From NCBI RefSeq assembly GCF_014696875.1, contig NZ_JACJQV010000168.1, forward strand, positions 1 to 46,684: 46,684 nucleotides of DNA, given 5' to 3'. The translations under genes were made by a program, and so were the position numbers. Shown piece by piece: positions 17,611-28,137 of the stretch. Origin of the DNA: Microcystis wesenbergii FACHB-1317. GTDB lineage: Bacteria > Cyanobacteriota > Cyanobacteriia > Cyanobacteriales > Microcystaceae. Numbering within the stretch: position 1 is the first letter of the stretch; each line of letters starts with the position of its first letter. Under the pieces are notes generated by a model that was given only the letters and a program-made list of their open reading frames with translations, searched no databases and was not told where the DNA came from.

Positions 17611-19011
17611 TTAATTTAACAACTCCCTGGGATCGGTGACTTCCCCTTTAATTGCTGCCGCTACCACCATCGCCGGACTCATCAACAAAGTACGACCGGA
17701 AGCGGAACCTTGACGACCTTTAAAATTACGATTGGAGGAGGAGGCGCTGATCTGATCTCCCTGCAATTTATCGGGATTCATGGCTAAACACATGGAACAG
17801 CCCGCCTCGCGCCATTCAAAGCCCGATGCTAGGAAAATTTGGTCTAATCCTTCTGCTTCCGCTTGTTTTTTGACTCTTTCGGAACCGGGGACGATAAAAG
17901 CTTTCACATGGGGGGCAACACGATGACCTTGGGCAAATTTGGCCGCTTCGCGCAGATCACTGATCCGTCCGTTAGTACAGCTACCGACGAAGCAGACATC
18001 GATTTTTGTGCCTTTAATCGGGGTGCCGGGGGTGAGTTTCATGTATTGATAGGCTTCCTCTGCGATCGCTCTTTCACTTTCTGGTAAACTTTCGGGAGTG
18101 GGAATGATTTCGTTAACCCCGATTCCTTGGCCCGGAGTAATCCCCCAAGTAACTGTGGGTTCGATTTCACCGGCATCAAAGACCACCACATCGTCATAAA
18201 CCGCATCGGCATCGCTTTTAATGCTTTCCCACCAATTAACCGCACTTTCCCAGTCTTTGGGCGCAAAATCACGACCTTTGAGGTAATCGTAGGTGATTTG
18301 ATCAGGGTTGATATAACCACATCGGGCCCCACCTTCGATCGCCATGTTACAAATCGTCATTCTTTCTTCCATGGACATCCGTTCGATTGTACTACCAGCG
18401 TACTCATAGGCATAACCAACACCGCCTTTAACGCCTAATTGACGGATAATATGGAGAATTACATCTTTAGCATAGACACCGGGGTTTAAATCGCCGTTTA
18501 CCTCTACTCGACGCACTTTTAATTTCGATAGGGATAGGGTTTGGGTAGCAAGAACATCGCGCACTTGGGAAGTGCCGATGCCAAAAGCGATCGCCCCAAA
18601 AGCGCCGTGGGTGGAGGTGTGGGAATCACCACAGGCGATCGTCATCCCCGGTTGGGTTAGACCCTGTTCAGGAGCGATCACATGAACTATGCCCTGATTG
18701 CCGGAACCGATGCCATAGAAAGGAATATGATTGGTTTGAACATTAGTTTCGATCGCCCGGATCATTTCCTCGGCCAAATCGTCAAGGAAAGGACGCGCCT
18801 GATTTTCGGTGGGGACGATGTGATCGACGGTGGCAATAGTCCGTCCTGGAAATAATACTTTTAAACCCCTTTCTCTTAGCATCGAAAAAGCTTGGGGACT
18901 GGTGACTTCATGGACTAGATGCAGTCCGATAAATAATTGTGTCTGTCCACTGGGAAGAATCTTAACCGTGTGTGCGTCCCAGACTTTATCGAATAATGTT
19001 CTTGCGCTCAT
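17611..19011 (-). CDS. leuC: 3-isopropylmalate dehydratase large subunit
   Basis: A 466-residue aconitase-family enzyme. With the LeuD small subunit it interconverts 2- and 3-isopropylmalate in leucine biosynthesis. The N-terminus [16 protein letters not shown] is typical. The [4Fe-4S] ligands lie in VGSCTNGR and in GCSMCLAMN, and the substrate-site block [15 protein letters not shown] is present. The ATG at 19011 is chosen because homologues start there. The frame stays open upstream and includes an AAGGAG directly before an earlier ATG (19032), so a slightly longer form is possible. leuD is not adjacent. Confidence 0.95.
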   Translation of the reverse strand: MSARTLFDKVWDAHTVKILPSGQTQLFIGLHLVHEVTSPQAFSMLRERGLKVLFPGRTIATVDHIVPTENQARPFLDDLAEEMIRAIETNVQTNHIPFYGIGSGNQGIVHVIAPEQGLTQPGMTIACGDSHTSTHGAFGAIAFGIGTSQVRDVLATQTLSLSKLKVRRVEVNGDLNPGVYAKDVILHIIRQLGVKGGVGYAYEYAGSTIERMSMEERMTICNMAIEGGARCGYINPDQITYDYLKGRDFAPKDWESAVNWWESIKSDADAVYDDVVVFDAGEIEPTVTWGITPGQGIGVNEIIPTPESLPESERAIAEEAYQYMKLTPGTPIKGTKIDVCFVGSCTNGRISDLREAAKFAQGHRVAPHVKAFIVPGSERVKKQAEAEGLDQIFLASGFEWREAGCSMCLAMNPDKLQGDQISASSSNRNFKGRQGSASGRTLLMSPAMVVAAAIKGEVTDPRELLN

Positions 19012-19293
19012 TGACCTTGGAATGATAGTCATCTCCTTGATTCTATCAGCTAACCCTGGCCGATAAATATTAATTTTTTCTTTTCTCTTGGTTAGTAGGG
19101 ATAATAGGTAAATAGCTCTGTTTTTGCCAGAGATTAAAACCATCAGTTTTTGACTGAAAGCAACGACTTTCGCTAATAACTATTTGAGTAATTCCTGCTG
19201 CTCCTTACCCCCCGTTTCCTATAATCTTTCAAGAGGATTTAGTCTAACATTCTCTAGGTTTGAATAACCCCTCAGTCCATAGCCATAAAAAAT

Positions 19294-20292
19294 TTATTCT
19301 TTTCTTGTCACTGATAAATTATGCTCGCTAACTTTCCTGTTAACATAAATTTCTCCGAGAAAAATTAATCCTATAATCAGAGGTAAACTCAGCCATGATC
19401 CTAGGATTCCTAAGGAGTTAATACTAATAGCAATCAGGAGAGTTACCCCCATATAAATAATTGCTACTTGTGGATGAGACAAGCCTGATTTTTGTAATCT
19501 TTGATAAAGGTGACTGCGGTGAGATTGGAAGATATTTTCCCTTTTTAATAATCGACAAATAAGGGTATAAATAGCATCACCAATCAGAGGTAAAGTGATA
19601 GTTAAAGCTGACCAAGCCTGACTTTGATTGCCCTGGTTATTAAGTAAAACCATAGCGACAATTGCCCCTAAACTGGTGCTACCCACATCACCCATAAAAA
19701 TTTTCGCTGGCGACCAATTCCAGAGGAGAAAACCACCTAAAGCTGCCACTAAAAGCCATAAAATTGGTTGCTGAAAATAGAGAGCGAGAAATCCTAATTG
19801 TACCGCCGTACAGCCAGCCACCAAGCCATCAAGACCATCCATAAAATTATAAAAGTTAATGATCGCGGTCAGTCCGATAATTGTGAGAATAATAGCTAAA
19901 ATTTTGCCGCCAAAACCCAAATCTAATAGCCACGATTGGGGAAAAGCACCGAAAAAAGTAACCGCAACACTAGCGGAGGATAACTGCACTAAATAGCGAA
20001 TACTAGAGGGAATACCGCGACGATCATCGAGAAGGCCGATAATAATCAAAGGAGTCAGGGATAACCACAGGGGAATGAGAGGTAGGGAAGGAGAAAGGAG
20101 AAAATAACTGAGGCAGCCGGTCAGAGCAAAAGCGACGACAAAACCGAGTCCACCCCCCCTAGGTGTGGGTTGAGTATGGCTGCTACGCTCATTGGGAATA
20201 TCTAACAATTGTTGACTAAAACGTTGTTTAATCAAAGCAACCACCAGAAAACTAATCAGAAAACTGATGACTGAGAGTAGGGATAATAACAT
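19294..20292 (-). CDS. WecA/MraY-type polyprenyl-phosphate sugar-1-phosphate transferase
   Basis: A membrane protein of about 332 residues with around ten helices. It transfers a sugar-1-phosphate from a nucleotide sugar to undecaprenyl phosphate and so begins surface-polysaccharide or peptidoglycan-like glycan synthesis. Family motifs are PRGGGLGFV, GLLDDRR, NFYNFMDGLDGL (the DDxxD-like and NxxxxDGxDGL catalytic blocks) and GDVGSTSLGAI. A histidine-rich loop, SHRSHLYQRLQ, supports the WecA branch over MraY. The ATG at 20292 starts a natural first membrane helix. A TTG at 20343 would add 17 residues. It could supply the acceptor for the GT26 enzyme at 6423-7178 (inference). Confidence 0.9.
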   Translation of the reverse strand: MLLSLLSVISFLISFLVVALIKQRFSQQLLDIPNERSSHTQPTPRGGGLGFVVAFALTGCLSYFLLSPSLPLIPLWLSLTPLIIIGLLDDRRGIPSSIRYLVQLSSASVAVTFFGAFPQSWLLDLGFGGKILAIILTIIGLTAIINFYNFMDGLDGLVAGCTAVQLGFLALYFQQPILWLLVAALGGFLLWNWSPAKIFMGDVGSTSLGAIVAMVLLNNQGNQSQAWSALTITLPLIGDAIYTLICRLLKRENIFQSHRSHLYQRLQKSGLSHPQVAIIYMGVTLLIAISINSLGILGSWLSLPLIIGLIFLGEIYVNRKVSEHNLSVTRKE

Positions 20293-20449
20293 AAGGATTT
20301 TTGCGCTCAGATTAATTATCGATCCTACGTTGTTCGGTGACAAAAAGTGCAGATATTGGCAGCGTGGTTTTAGTCAGTGTCAGCATCGTAGTTCAACAGC
20401 TAAGACACTCCAGGGTTTGGGGGATATTAGCAGAAATTTTAGGTTTAAC

Positions 20450-22747
20450 TTACTCTCGATCGCTTTTTACCTGACTGATGCGACGAACGTTTAAAATATC
20501 ACTCATCAGCTTAATTTGAGTAACACAGCGTTCAAATTGTTGCAGGTCTTTTACTTCAATTTTCAGAGAAATTAAAGCGGGTTTACCGAAATTAGTCTTA
20601 ACTCCAGCATTGCGAACGTTAATATTTTGGTCACTTAAACGAGAGAGAATATCTTTTAAAACCCCGACGCGATCAATCACTTCAATCTGAATATTTACGG
20701 GATAAGTTGGATAACGTCCCTGGTCATCTATAGGATTCCAACTAACAGGAATTAAGCGTTCAGCTTCGGCTTTTTCCACATTCGAGCAGCCCTGACGGTG
20801 AATAACAATACCTTCCCCTGCATGGGCGACTATACCGGTAATATTTTCCCCTGGTAAAGGACAACAACAACCGGCTAAACGATAGACTAATCCCTCCACA
20901 CCGGCGATCGGTGATTTACTAACGGGTAAAGCCCTTTGAACGGGAGAAGGTGGTAGAATTAATTGGGAATCAGTTAGGACATCGGACGGATTTTTGACCG
21001 TTAAAATTTCCTGTTGATTTTTAACTGTTTCTTGCAGACGATTAACCACATTTTTTAGGGTAACTTCGCCGTAACCCAAGGCCGCCAATAAATCATCCAC
21101 TGCCACATAATTGCACTGTTTAGCCACCGATTGCATTCGTTCTGATTTCAGCAGAGCATCGAAGCCAGTTTTACCTAATTCTTTCTCTAATAAATCACGA
21201 CCTCGGCTAATATTTTCTTCTCGGCGCGATTTTTTGTACCATTGCCGGATGCGATTTCTGGCGCTAGGAGTAACGACAAAATTTAACCAATCTAAACTAG
21301 GGTGACTATGCTTGCTGGTGAGAATTTCCACCAGATCACCATTTTGCAAGGGAGCATCAAGAACTGACCATTTACCATTAATTCTTGCCCCTTTCATCTG
21401 ATTACCTACTTCGCTATGAATATGATAGGCAAAATCTACCGGTGTCGCACCTTGGGCGAGGGCCACCACATCACCTTTGGGGGTGAAAACATAGATATCT
21501 TCTTCAAAGAAATTATTTTTGAGGCCATCCATGTATTCTTGGCCATCTTTAAGGTCTTTTTGCCAGTCGAGCAGATTACGCAGCCAAGCGAATTTTTCAT
21601 CCGCCGCGGTTAAAGTTGTGTGACTAGAACCGGTTTCTTTATACTTCCAATGGGCCGCAATCCCGTATTCAGCAACATGGTGCATTTCTAGGGTGCGAAT
21701 CTGCACTTCTAGGGGACGGGCATTTAAACCAACAACGGTGGTATGGAGGGATTGATAACGGTTAGCTTTTGGTAAACCGATATAGTCTTTAAAACGGTTG
21801 GGAATCGGGGTAAATTGGTCGTGAACTATGGCTAAACAACGATAACATTCCTCTTTGGTTTCGACGATAATGCGGACGGCGGCAATATCATAAATCTGCT
21901 CGAATTCTTTGCCCTGATTGTGCATTTTATGATAGATGCCATAGAGATGTTTGGGGCGACCCTGTAAATCAAGAACTTTTATGCCAATTTCTTGCAATTT
22001 TTCCCGCAATGTGTTAGTGACGGTTTCGATGCGGGCCTCTCGATCGATACGTTTTTCCGATACCAATAACTGCACGGTGCGATAAGCATCGGGTTCGAGG
22101 TATTTAAAGCATAAATCCTCTAATTCCCATTTAAATCTGCCAATCCCTAAACGGTTAGCCAGAGGAGCAAAGATTTCTCTAGTTTCTAGGGCGATGCGTT
22201 GCTGCTGTTGCGGGGTGAGGTGTTCGAGGGTTTGCATATTGTGCAGGCGATCGGCTAATTTTACCACGATGACGCGGATATCTTGAGCCATCGCCAGGAA
22301 CATTCGGCGAAAATTCTCCGCTTGCCGTTCAGTTTTGCTAGAAAAGTTGAATTTGGAGAGTTTTGTCACCGCTTCCACCAAATTACGCACCTCAACACCG
22401 AATCTAGCCTCGATTTCCTCGGGGGTGACTTCCGTATCTTCCACCACATCGTGAAGGAATCCCGCCGCGATCATTGCCCCATCACCTCCCAGATCCCGCA
22501 GTAATCCCGCCACAGCTATGGGATGGGCGATATAGGGTTCCCCGGATTTGCGATACTGGCCCTCGTGGAGTTTGTGGGCGAAATTAAAGGCCCGACAGAT
22601 TAAATCGATATCGGGATTCTGGGGGTCGTTTTCGTAGGTAATCAGACATTCTTGCAGCCAATCGGGTAAAACTAACGCTTTTTTCGGTTCCGTGGCCCGG
22701 GGAAGGACGGTGAGGGTTTCTGGTTGGATGGCAGTGATGGCGTTCAT
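20450..22747 (-). CDS. spoT: RelA/SpoT bifunctional (p)ppGpp synthetase/hydrolase
   Basis: A 765-residue long RSH enzyme that makes and degrades the stringent-response alarmone. The N-terminal hydrolase HD domain has HPIAVAGLLRDLG and FLHDVVEDT. The synthetase domain has KHLYGIYHKM and YDIAAVRIIVETK. The TGS domain (IYVFTPKGDVVALAQGATPVDFAYHIH) and a C-terminal ACT domain follow. Both catalytic halves look intact. The ATG at 22747 is used; the frame runs 16 codons further upstream without a better site. Its promoter should lie in the 220-base gap shared with the divergent PatD-like gene. Confidence 0.95.
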   Translation of the reverse strand: MNAITAIQPETLTVLPRATEPKKALVLPDWLQECLITYENDPQNPDIDLICRAFNFAHKLHEGQYRKSGEPYIAHPIAVAGLLRDLGGDGAMIAAGFLHDVVEDTEVTPEEIEARFGVEVRNLVEAVTKLSKFNFSSKTERQAENFRRMFLAMAQDIRVIVVKLADRLHNMQTLEHLTPQQQQRIALETREIFAPLANRLGIGRFKWELEDLCFKYLEPDAYRTVQLLVSEKRIDREARIETVTNTLREKLQEIGIKVLDLQGRPKHLYGIYHKMHNQGKEFEQIYDIAAVRIIVETKEECYRCLAIVHDQFTPIPNRFKDYIGLPKANRYQSLHTTVVGLNARPLEVQIRTLEMHHVAEYGIAAHWKYKETGSSHTTLTAADEKFAWLRNLLDWQKDLKDGQEYMDGLKNNFFEEDIYVFTPKGDVVALAQGATPVDFAYHIHSEVGNQMKGARINGKWSVLDAPLQNGDLVEILTSKHSHPSLDWLNFVVTPSARNRIRQWYKKSRREENISRGRDLLEKELGKTGFDALLKSERMQSVAKQCNYVAVDDLLAALGYGEVTLKNVVNRLQETVKNQQEILTVKNPSDVLTDSQLILPPSPVQRALPVSKSPIAGVEGLVYRLAGCCCPLPGENITGIVAHAGEGIVIHRQGCSNVEKAEAERLIPVSWNPIDDQGRYPTYPVNIQIEVIDRVGVLKDILSRLSDQNINVRNAGVKTNFGKPALISLKIEVKDLQQFERCVTQIKLMSDILNVRRISQVKSDRE

Positions 22748-22968
22748 GGTTAGATCGGGGGGATAATAGGGGTGGTGGAGAGGGATAACTAGCAAATTAT
22801 TAGGCCGAAGCGATGCCAGATTACTTAACTCTCTAACACTGGAATCGGGTCGATCGGCGAAAAGGGCGGGATTCTTTTAAGTTTTTGTCTCTGGTCGGGA
22901 GGAGGACTTGCAACCGTGACGGCAAATCGTTAATCTTATGTAACAAATTCTAACGCGCTTTGTATTGG

Positions 22969-23325
22969 ATGCTACCGACAAATTACCATCAAGCCTACAA
23001 ATCTTTGTTAAGAAAACTGGAGGATTTCAGTCTTGCCCTTCTGGATGGGGATGCTTCCACGGGGTTACAATCTTTTCAAGCTTTACAAACCTGTCTAGAA
23101 GGGGAGATATTGTCACTAAATGATGACAATTTCAGCCCAGAGGTGGCTAATCGTTGGCGCACGGTCCAGACGGAACTATATCGATCGTGGCGATTGCTGG
23201 AGACGGACTGGTTATTTTTGGCCTCGGCGCGGCAAGGACGGGAGAAACGTTTACAGATAATTAGCGAGCGAGTGGCGACTTTAAAGGGGTATTGTCGGGT
23301 TTTGTTAGGGGCAGTTGTCGATTAG
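22969..23325 (+). CDS. PatD-like protein
   Basis: A 118-residue mainly helical soluble protein (YHQAYKSLLRKLEDFSLALL, then VANRWRTVQTELYRSWRLLETDWLFLASARQ). The layout, with an N-terminal helix pair and the WRTVQTELHR-like then LLETDxxFLxSAR block, resembles the cyanobacterial PatD family. In filamentous strains PatD affects heterocyst frequency and is linked to FtsZ and cell division. Assignment is from memory of the family pattern and is moderate. The ATG at 22969 is the first in frame. It is divergent from the RelA/SpoT gene. Confidence 0.5.
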   Translation: MLPTNYHQAYKSLLRKLEDFSLALLDGDASTGLQSFQALQTCLEGEILSLNDDNFSPEVANRWRTVQTELYRSWRLLETDWLFLASARQGREKRLQIISERVATLKGYCRVLLGAVVD

Positions 23326-23400
23326 TAATTAAATGCTCGATCGCCGTTTGTGTGGCATACTTGACCCTAAGTCCTAACTTTTATCGTTACCGATCGCGTC

Positions 23401-25026
23401 ATGTTGGAAATTAAAGACCTAAAAATTGCCTACCCGACCGAATTAAGTTCTCCCTCTTGGGCGATCGATGGGGTATCTTTTAGTATAGGCCAAGGGGAAA
23501 CTCTGGGATTAGTGGGTGAATCTGGTTGTGGAAAATCGACCATCGGTAAGGCTATTTTAAGGTTATTACCCAATCGCACTCACGTGGAAGGTGAGATTAC
23601 CTTTGAAGGGCGATCGCTTTTATCTTTATCTAGCAAAGAGTTAGAAAAGTTTCGCGGGGAAGAGGTGGGATTAGTGTTTCAAGATCCGATGACGCGACTA
23701 GATCCGCTGATGACTATTGGCGATCATTGTGTGGAAACTTTGCAAGCTCATCGAGGGAATTTAACCTATAGTGGCGCTAAACGTAAAGCTTGTACTGTCC
23801 TAGAAAAAGTAAAAATTCCCGCTAATCGTTGGTCCCAATATCCTCACGAATTTAGCGGGGGAATGCGGCAAAGAGTGGCTATTGCTTTAGCTTTATTATT
23901 AACCCCTAAGTTAATTATTGCCGATGAACCAACCACCAGTTTAGATGTGACGGTTTCGGCGGAAATTCTGCGGGAATTAAAGCGTTTATGTAGCGAGGAA
24001 CAGATGGGATTATTGTTAATTTCCCATGATTTAGCGATGGTGGGAGAATATTGCGATCGATTAGCGGTGATGCAGGGGGGCAAAATTGTCGAATCGGGAT
24101 TGGTAAAAACAGTTTTTAAAGCACCTCAACACCCCTACACTCGTTCTCTTTTGTCCGCCGCTTTACACCTACAGTTACGGGAGGAAAAATCAACGGCAAT
24201 TCAAGGTCAGGAGACGGTGTTAAAGGTGGATAATTTAAAACAGTATTATACCCTAGAAGGTAACTTTTTAGATAGCTTTTTAAAGAAAGACAAGAAATTT
24301 ATTAAAGCGGTGGATGAAGTCAATTTTGAACTGTATCGAGGGGAAATATTCGGTTTAGTTGGGGAGTCGGGGTGTGGGAAAAGTACCCTATCGCGAACCC
24401 TATTACAGTTAATTAAACCCACCGGGGGAAAAGTGGAATTTTTAGGAGAAGATTTAACCCCTTTGTCGGCGGAAAAAATGCGTCCAAAACGGCGCTTAAT
24501 GCAGATGATTTTTCAGGATCCCCTCGCTTGTCTCAATCCTTTAATGACGGTGGGAGAAAGTATCGCTGATCCGCTTTTGATCCATCAAAAAGTTAGTCTA
24601 GAAACGGCTAAAAAAGAGGTTTTAGAAATGTTAGATCGAGTCGGTTTGACACCGGTAGAGGAGTTTTATCGACGCTATCCTAGGGAGTTATCGGGGGGAC
24701 AACAGCAAAGGGTAGCCATTGCTCGCGCTTTAATTACTCGTCCGGAATTAGTTATTTGTGATGAACCGGTTAGTATGCTCGATGCTAGTGTCCAGACACA
24801 GGTTTTAGAGTTAATGTTAGAGTTACAAAAGTTATTTAATCTCACTTATTTATTTATAACTCATGATCTTTGGTTAGCGAGATTCCTCTGCGATCGAATT
24901 GCGGTGATGACTGCGGGTAAAATAGTTGAAATGGGTGACACTGAACAGATTTTTAGCCATCCCCAACACCCCTACACTCAAAAATTAATCGCCGCAGCCC
25001 CGAGAATTTATCCCGACAGCAACTAA
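23401..25026 (+). CDS. Fused peptide/nickel-type ABC transporter ATPase (DppD-DppF fusion)
   Basis: A 541-residue protein with two complete ABC nucleotide-binding domains. Each has Walker A (GESGCGKST at about residues 38-46 and again near 321), a signature (LSGGQQQRVAIARAL in the second, FSGGMRQRVAIALAL in the first) and Walker B followed by DEP. Each half ends with the HPYT segment typical of oligopeptide importer ATPases. It would power uptake of peptides or similar solutes through permeases that are not encoded in the window. It is like YejF or GsiA in having both ATPases in one chain. Confidence 0.93.
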   Translation: MLEIKDLKIAYPTELSSPSWAIDGVSFSIGQGETLGLVGESGCGKSTIGKAILRLLPNRTHVEGEITFEGRSLLSLSSKELEKFRGEEVGLVFQDPMTRLDPLMTIGDHCVETLQAHRGNLTYSGAKRKACTVLEKVKIPANRWSQYPHEFSGGMRQRVAIALALLLTPKLIIADEPTTSLDVTVSAEILRELKRLCSEEQMGLLLISHDLAMVGEYCDRLAVMQGGKIVESGLVKTVFKAPQHPYTRSLLSAALHLQLREEKSTAIQGQETVLKVDNLKQYYTLEGNFLDSFLKKDKKFIKAVDEVNFELYRGEIFGLVGESGCGKSTLSRTLLQLIKPTGGKVEFLGEDLTPLSAEKMRPKRRLMQMIFQDPLACLNPLMTVGESIADPLLIHQKVSLETAKKEVLEMLDRVGLTPVEEFYRRYPRELSGGQQQRVAIARALITRPELVICDEPVSMLDASVQTQVLELMLELQKLFNLTYLFITHDLWLARFLCDRIAVMTAGKIVEMGDTEQIFSHPQHPYTQKLIAAAPRIYPDSN

Positions 25027-25081
25027 AATCGCTCTAGGGGTTTATAATTGTTATTGTCTAGATATGGTTAGGAAAGACAAA

Positions 25082-25327
25082 ATGGCCAGACAACTTCAGA
25101 TAACTCTCCCTGAAGATACCATGCAACTTCTCGATCGATGGTTGGCAAGTAGTGATTATCCTGAAAAAGAATATAATAATTTAATTAATGAAGCGATTAA
25201 ATTATATATTATGGAACAACAGAGAAACTACCTCAAGCAACAATTAAAGGAAGGAGCTATTGTTAGAGCAGAAAGAGATTTAAATTTAGCACAAGATTGG
25301 TTTTCTCTAGAGGAAGAACTATGGTAG
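25082..25327 (+). CDS. Antitoxin of a MazEF-like pair
   Basis: An 81-residue protein with an N-terminal beta strand and helices of ribbon-helix-helix style (MARQLQITLPEDTMQLLDRWL) and a charged helical tail. Its stop overlaps the start of the MazF-like gene by seven bases (ATGGTAG), the usual coupling of antitoxin and toxin. The ATG at 25082 is preferred because AGGAAAG lies just before it; a start six codons earlier (25064) is open. It should bind its own promoter and neutralise the toxin. Confidence 0.75.
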   Translation: MARQLQITLPEDTMQLLDRWLASSDYPEKEYNNLINEAIKLYIMEQQRNYLKQQLKEGAIVRAERDLNLAQDWFSLEEELW

Positions 25328-25680
25328 TAACTGAGATTTATCCGCACAGAGGAGATATATATTTAGTTAATTTTGATCCAACTGTCGGCTCAGAAATTCA
25401 AAAAACACGCCCTGCTTTAATCATACAAAATGATTTAGCAAATCGGTATAGTCCCATTGTTATTGTTGCGGGCATAACAAGCAAATTTCAAGACCCATTG
25501 TATCCGACAGAAGTATTAATTAAAGCTTCAGCAGGAGGACTAAAGAATGACTCGGTAGTGCTTTTAAATCAAATCCGTTCTATTGATAAACAAAGATTAA
25601 TTAGAAAGATTGGTGGCATCTCCACAGAAGAAAGGCAGCAGATAGATCGAGCGATTCAAATTAGCTTAGGTTTAGTATAA
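25321..25680 (+). CDS. MazF/PemK-family endoribonuclease toxin
   Basis: A 119-residue toxin that cuts mRNA. It has the PemK/MazF pattern RGDIYLVNFDPTVGSEIQKTRPALIIQND, the VIVAGITSK strand, then DSVVLLNQIRSIDKQRLI, with the conserved arginine and serine/threonine positions. Length and strand order are complete, so the toxin may be active. It is translated together with the small antitoxin gene before it. Confidence 0.92.
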   Translation: MVVTEIYPHRGDIYLVNFDPTVGSEIQKTRPALIIQNDLANRYSPIVIVAGITSKFQDPLYPTEVLIKASAGGLKNDSVVLLNQIRSIDKQRLIRKIGGISTEERQQIDRAIQISLGLV

Positions 25681-25857
25681 TCACTATTGATTATTTGATA
25701 AAAAATACATTAATTATTTATATTTAAAGCGTTTTTAATAAGAGGTAATTAAATTGATGCTATTGTCAAAAATACAATTAGATGATATTATTTTAGATTA
25801 TTGTTTATCAGCCAATTTAATCTTATCTATCAGTTAACCAAGGGAATTACGACAACA

Positions 25858-27984
25858 ATGATTATTTTCAAAGTTAAAAAACTGCTCAAAAAATTTGTCT
25901 TTAGTCTCCAAGAGGAAGGATGGAAACCAGCACTCAAAAAGACGAAACGGAAAATTATCAAAATTCTCACAGGAAAGAGTTCCTCTGAATTTGAAGAACA
26001 GGTGATCGAAAGTGCTAAACTAGCTGAACCGCGACCCCTAGAAATTGCCAGTAGTGATGATCCTTTAGTCTCGATTATTATTCCTGCTTATAACCAATTT
26101 GCCTACACCTTTAACTGCTTGGAATCCCTGAGTGTTAACCTAAGTTCCGATTTAGCCTATGAAATAATCATTGTTAATGATGCTTCCAATGATGACACCT
26201 TAGAACAATTATCTACTTTAGTTAAAGGAATTAAAGTATTAACTAATGCAGAGAACTCTGGTTTTATTCGTTCCTGTAATTATGGAGCTAGTCAAGCAAA
26301 AGGTCAATACCTATATTTTCTCAATAACGACACTAGAATTCTGGAAAATTGTCTAGAAAGTTTAGTGAAATTAATTATCAATAATTCCCAAGTTGGTGCG
26401 GTGGGTTCCAAGTTAATTTATGCTAATGGTAAACAACAAGAAGCGGGGGGAATTATCTGGAATTCTGCCGATGGTTGGAATTATGGACGCTTAGACAGTC
26501 CCGATGAACCGGAATATAATTATGTGCGTCCCGTGGACTATTGTTCGGGAGCAAGTTTATTAGTTCCTACGGACTTATTTAAGCAATTAGGTGGTTTTTG
26601 TCAAGACTTTATCCCCGCGTATTACGAAGATACAGACTTATGTTTTGCCATCCGAGAATTAGGGTATCAAGTTCTCTATCAACCCCAATCTAACGTTATT
26701 CACTACGAAGGAATCACCTCGGGAACAGACCTTTCCAGTGGGATTAAACAATATCAAGTTATTAATCAAACTAAGTTTCGAGAAAAATGGTCAAAGGTAT
26801 TAACTAAACACCTAGATAACGATGCTAATAATGTACCCAAAGCTGCCCGACGTTTACAAGGAAAACCGACAATTTTAGTCATTGATTCCTACGTTCCACT
26901 ATACGATCGAGAGTCTGGCTGTGTGCGTTTATTAAATATTCTTAAGCTACTGCTCAATTTAGGCTATTCAGTGATTTTCTTTCCCGATAATGGCTATCCT
27001 GAACAACCCTATACTTCCGTCCTGCAACAGCTGGGAATTGAAGTTATTTATGGCACAGCGCAAAGATATAATCTAGAAGAAAAATTAATCAAATATTTAC
27101 CCCTGATCGATGGAGTTTGGTTGTGTCGTCCCGAATTGTGTGATAAGTATATGGATTTAATTCGCTTAAAAACAAAAGCACCAATTATTTATGATACAAT
27201 TGACCTGCATTTTCTACGTTTAAAACGGCAAAAAGACTATCTCGATCCCAGTTACCAAAATACTAGCTGGAGTTGGCAAACCTATCAGAAATTAGAGTTA
27301 AACTATGCTAATCAAGCGGAAGCAACCGTAGTAGTAACCGAAGACGAAAAGCAGGTATTATCCTCTTTAGGAGTGAAAAATGTTTGGGTAATCCCCAATA
27401 TCCATGAAGAAATTTCCCTGTCAGAAAAAGTTGCCTTTGACCAGCGATCGGGTTTAGTATTTATTGGTAGCTACAATCACCCTCCTAATATTGATGCAGT
27501 TAAGTGGTTATGTTTAGAAATTATGCCCTTAGTTTGGGCATCCCGTCCCGATATTACCGTTAATTTATTGGGAAGTAACCTCAAGGATGAAGTGAAGGAA
27601 TTAGCCAATGATCAAGTGATTGTTACCGGTTATGTTCCCGAAGTGGAACCCTATTTCCAAAAGAGTCGGATTTTTGTCGCACCCCTGCGATTTGGTGCGG
27701 GAATGAAGGGTAAAATAGGTCAAAGTCTTTCCCTAGGATTACCGACTATTACCACAAAAATTGGTGCCGAAGGTATGGGATTAATTGACCACCAAGATGT
27801 TTTAATTGCCGATACTGCCGAGGAATTTGCCCAAGCGGTAATCGAACTCTATGATAATAGGGAATTGTGGCAAAAACTCGCTGATAATTCCCTAGAAACT
27901 ATTAAGAGATACCAACCCGCTACCGTGCAAACTAACCTGCAAGCTTTGTTATCGAATCTAGGAATTATTGCTAAAGATAGTTAA
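25858..27984 (+). CDS. Two-domain glycosyltransferase (GT2 plus GT4)
   Basis: A 708-residue protein with two sugar-transfer domains. Residues about 70-320 are GT2-like (PLVSIIIPAYNQFAYTFNCL, IIVNDASNDDT, FLNNDTRI) with YYEDTDLCF as the catalytic acidic block. Residues about 340-700 are GT4-like and glycogen-synthase-fold (LVFIGSYNHPPNIDAVKWL, then RFGAGMKGKIGQSLSLGLP). It probably builds part of an extracellular or O-antigen glycan. The ATG at 25858 is chosen; an upstream TTG is weak. The gap before it (25681-25857) is AT-rich and without genes. A broken PfpI gene and a third glycosyltransferase-like gene follow. Confidence 0.88.
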   Translation: MIIFKVKKLLKKFVFSLQEEGWKPALKKTKRKIIKILTGKSSSEFEEQVIESAKLAEPRPLEIASSDDPLVSIIIPAYNQFAYTFNCLESLSVNLSSDLAYEIIIVNDASNDDTLEQLSTLVKGIKVLTNAENSGFIRSCNYGASQAKGQYLYFLNNDTRILENCLESLVKLIINNSQVGAVGSKLIYANGKQQEAGGIIWNSADGWNYGRLDSPDEPEYNYVRPVDYCSGASLLVPTDLFKQLGGFCQDFIPAYYEDTDLCFAIRELGYQVLYQPQSNVIHYEGITSGTDLSSGIKQYQVINQTKFREKWSKVLTKHLDNDANNVPKAARRLQGKPTILVIDSYVPLYDRESGCVRLLNILKLLLNLGYSVIFFPDNGYPEQPYTSVLQQLGIEVIYGTAQRYNLEEKLIKYLPLIDGVWLCRPELCDKYMDLIRLKTKAPIIYDTIDLHFLRLKRQKDYLDPSYQNTSWSWQTYQKLELNYANQAEATVVVTEDEKQVLSSLGVKNVWVIPNIHEEISLSEKVAFDQRSGLVFIGSYNHPPNIDAVKWLCLEIMPLVWASRPDITVNLLGSNLKDEVKELANDQVIVTGYVPEVEPYFQKSRIFVAPLRFGAGMKGKIGQSLSLGLPTITTKIGAEGMGLIDHQDVLIADTAEEFAQAVIELYDNRELWQKLADNSLETIKRYQPATVQTNLQALLSNLGIIAKDS

Positions 27985-28137
27985 CAATAATAAAGCTCAT
28001 TTCTCCCACAGGTCTATTCTATGTCACCGAAATAAACTCTAGAATCAGCAATTTTGCAGAATTAAAAACCTATTGGGAAAGTCGGCGTTGCTGATTTGAT
28101 AAACGCCAACCTTCTCTAGGAGGAGTTCCTGACTATA

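Noticed and set aside
18039-18438. Open frames on both strands inside leuC
   Set aside because: They are shadows of a full-length leuC with all catalytic motifs.
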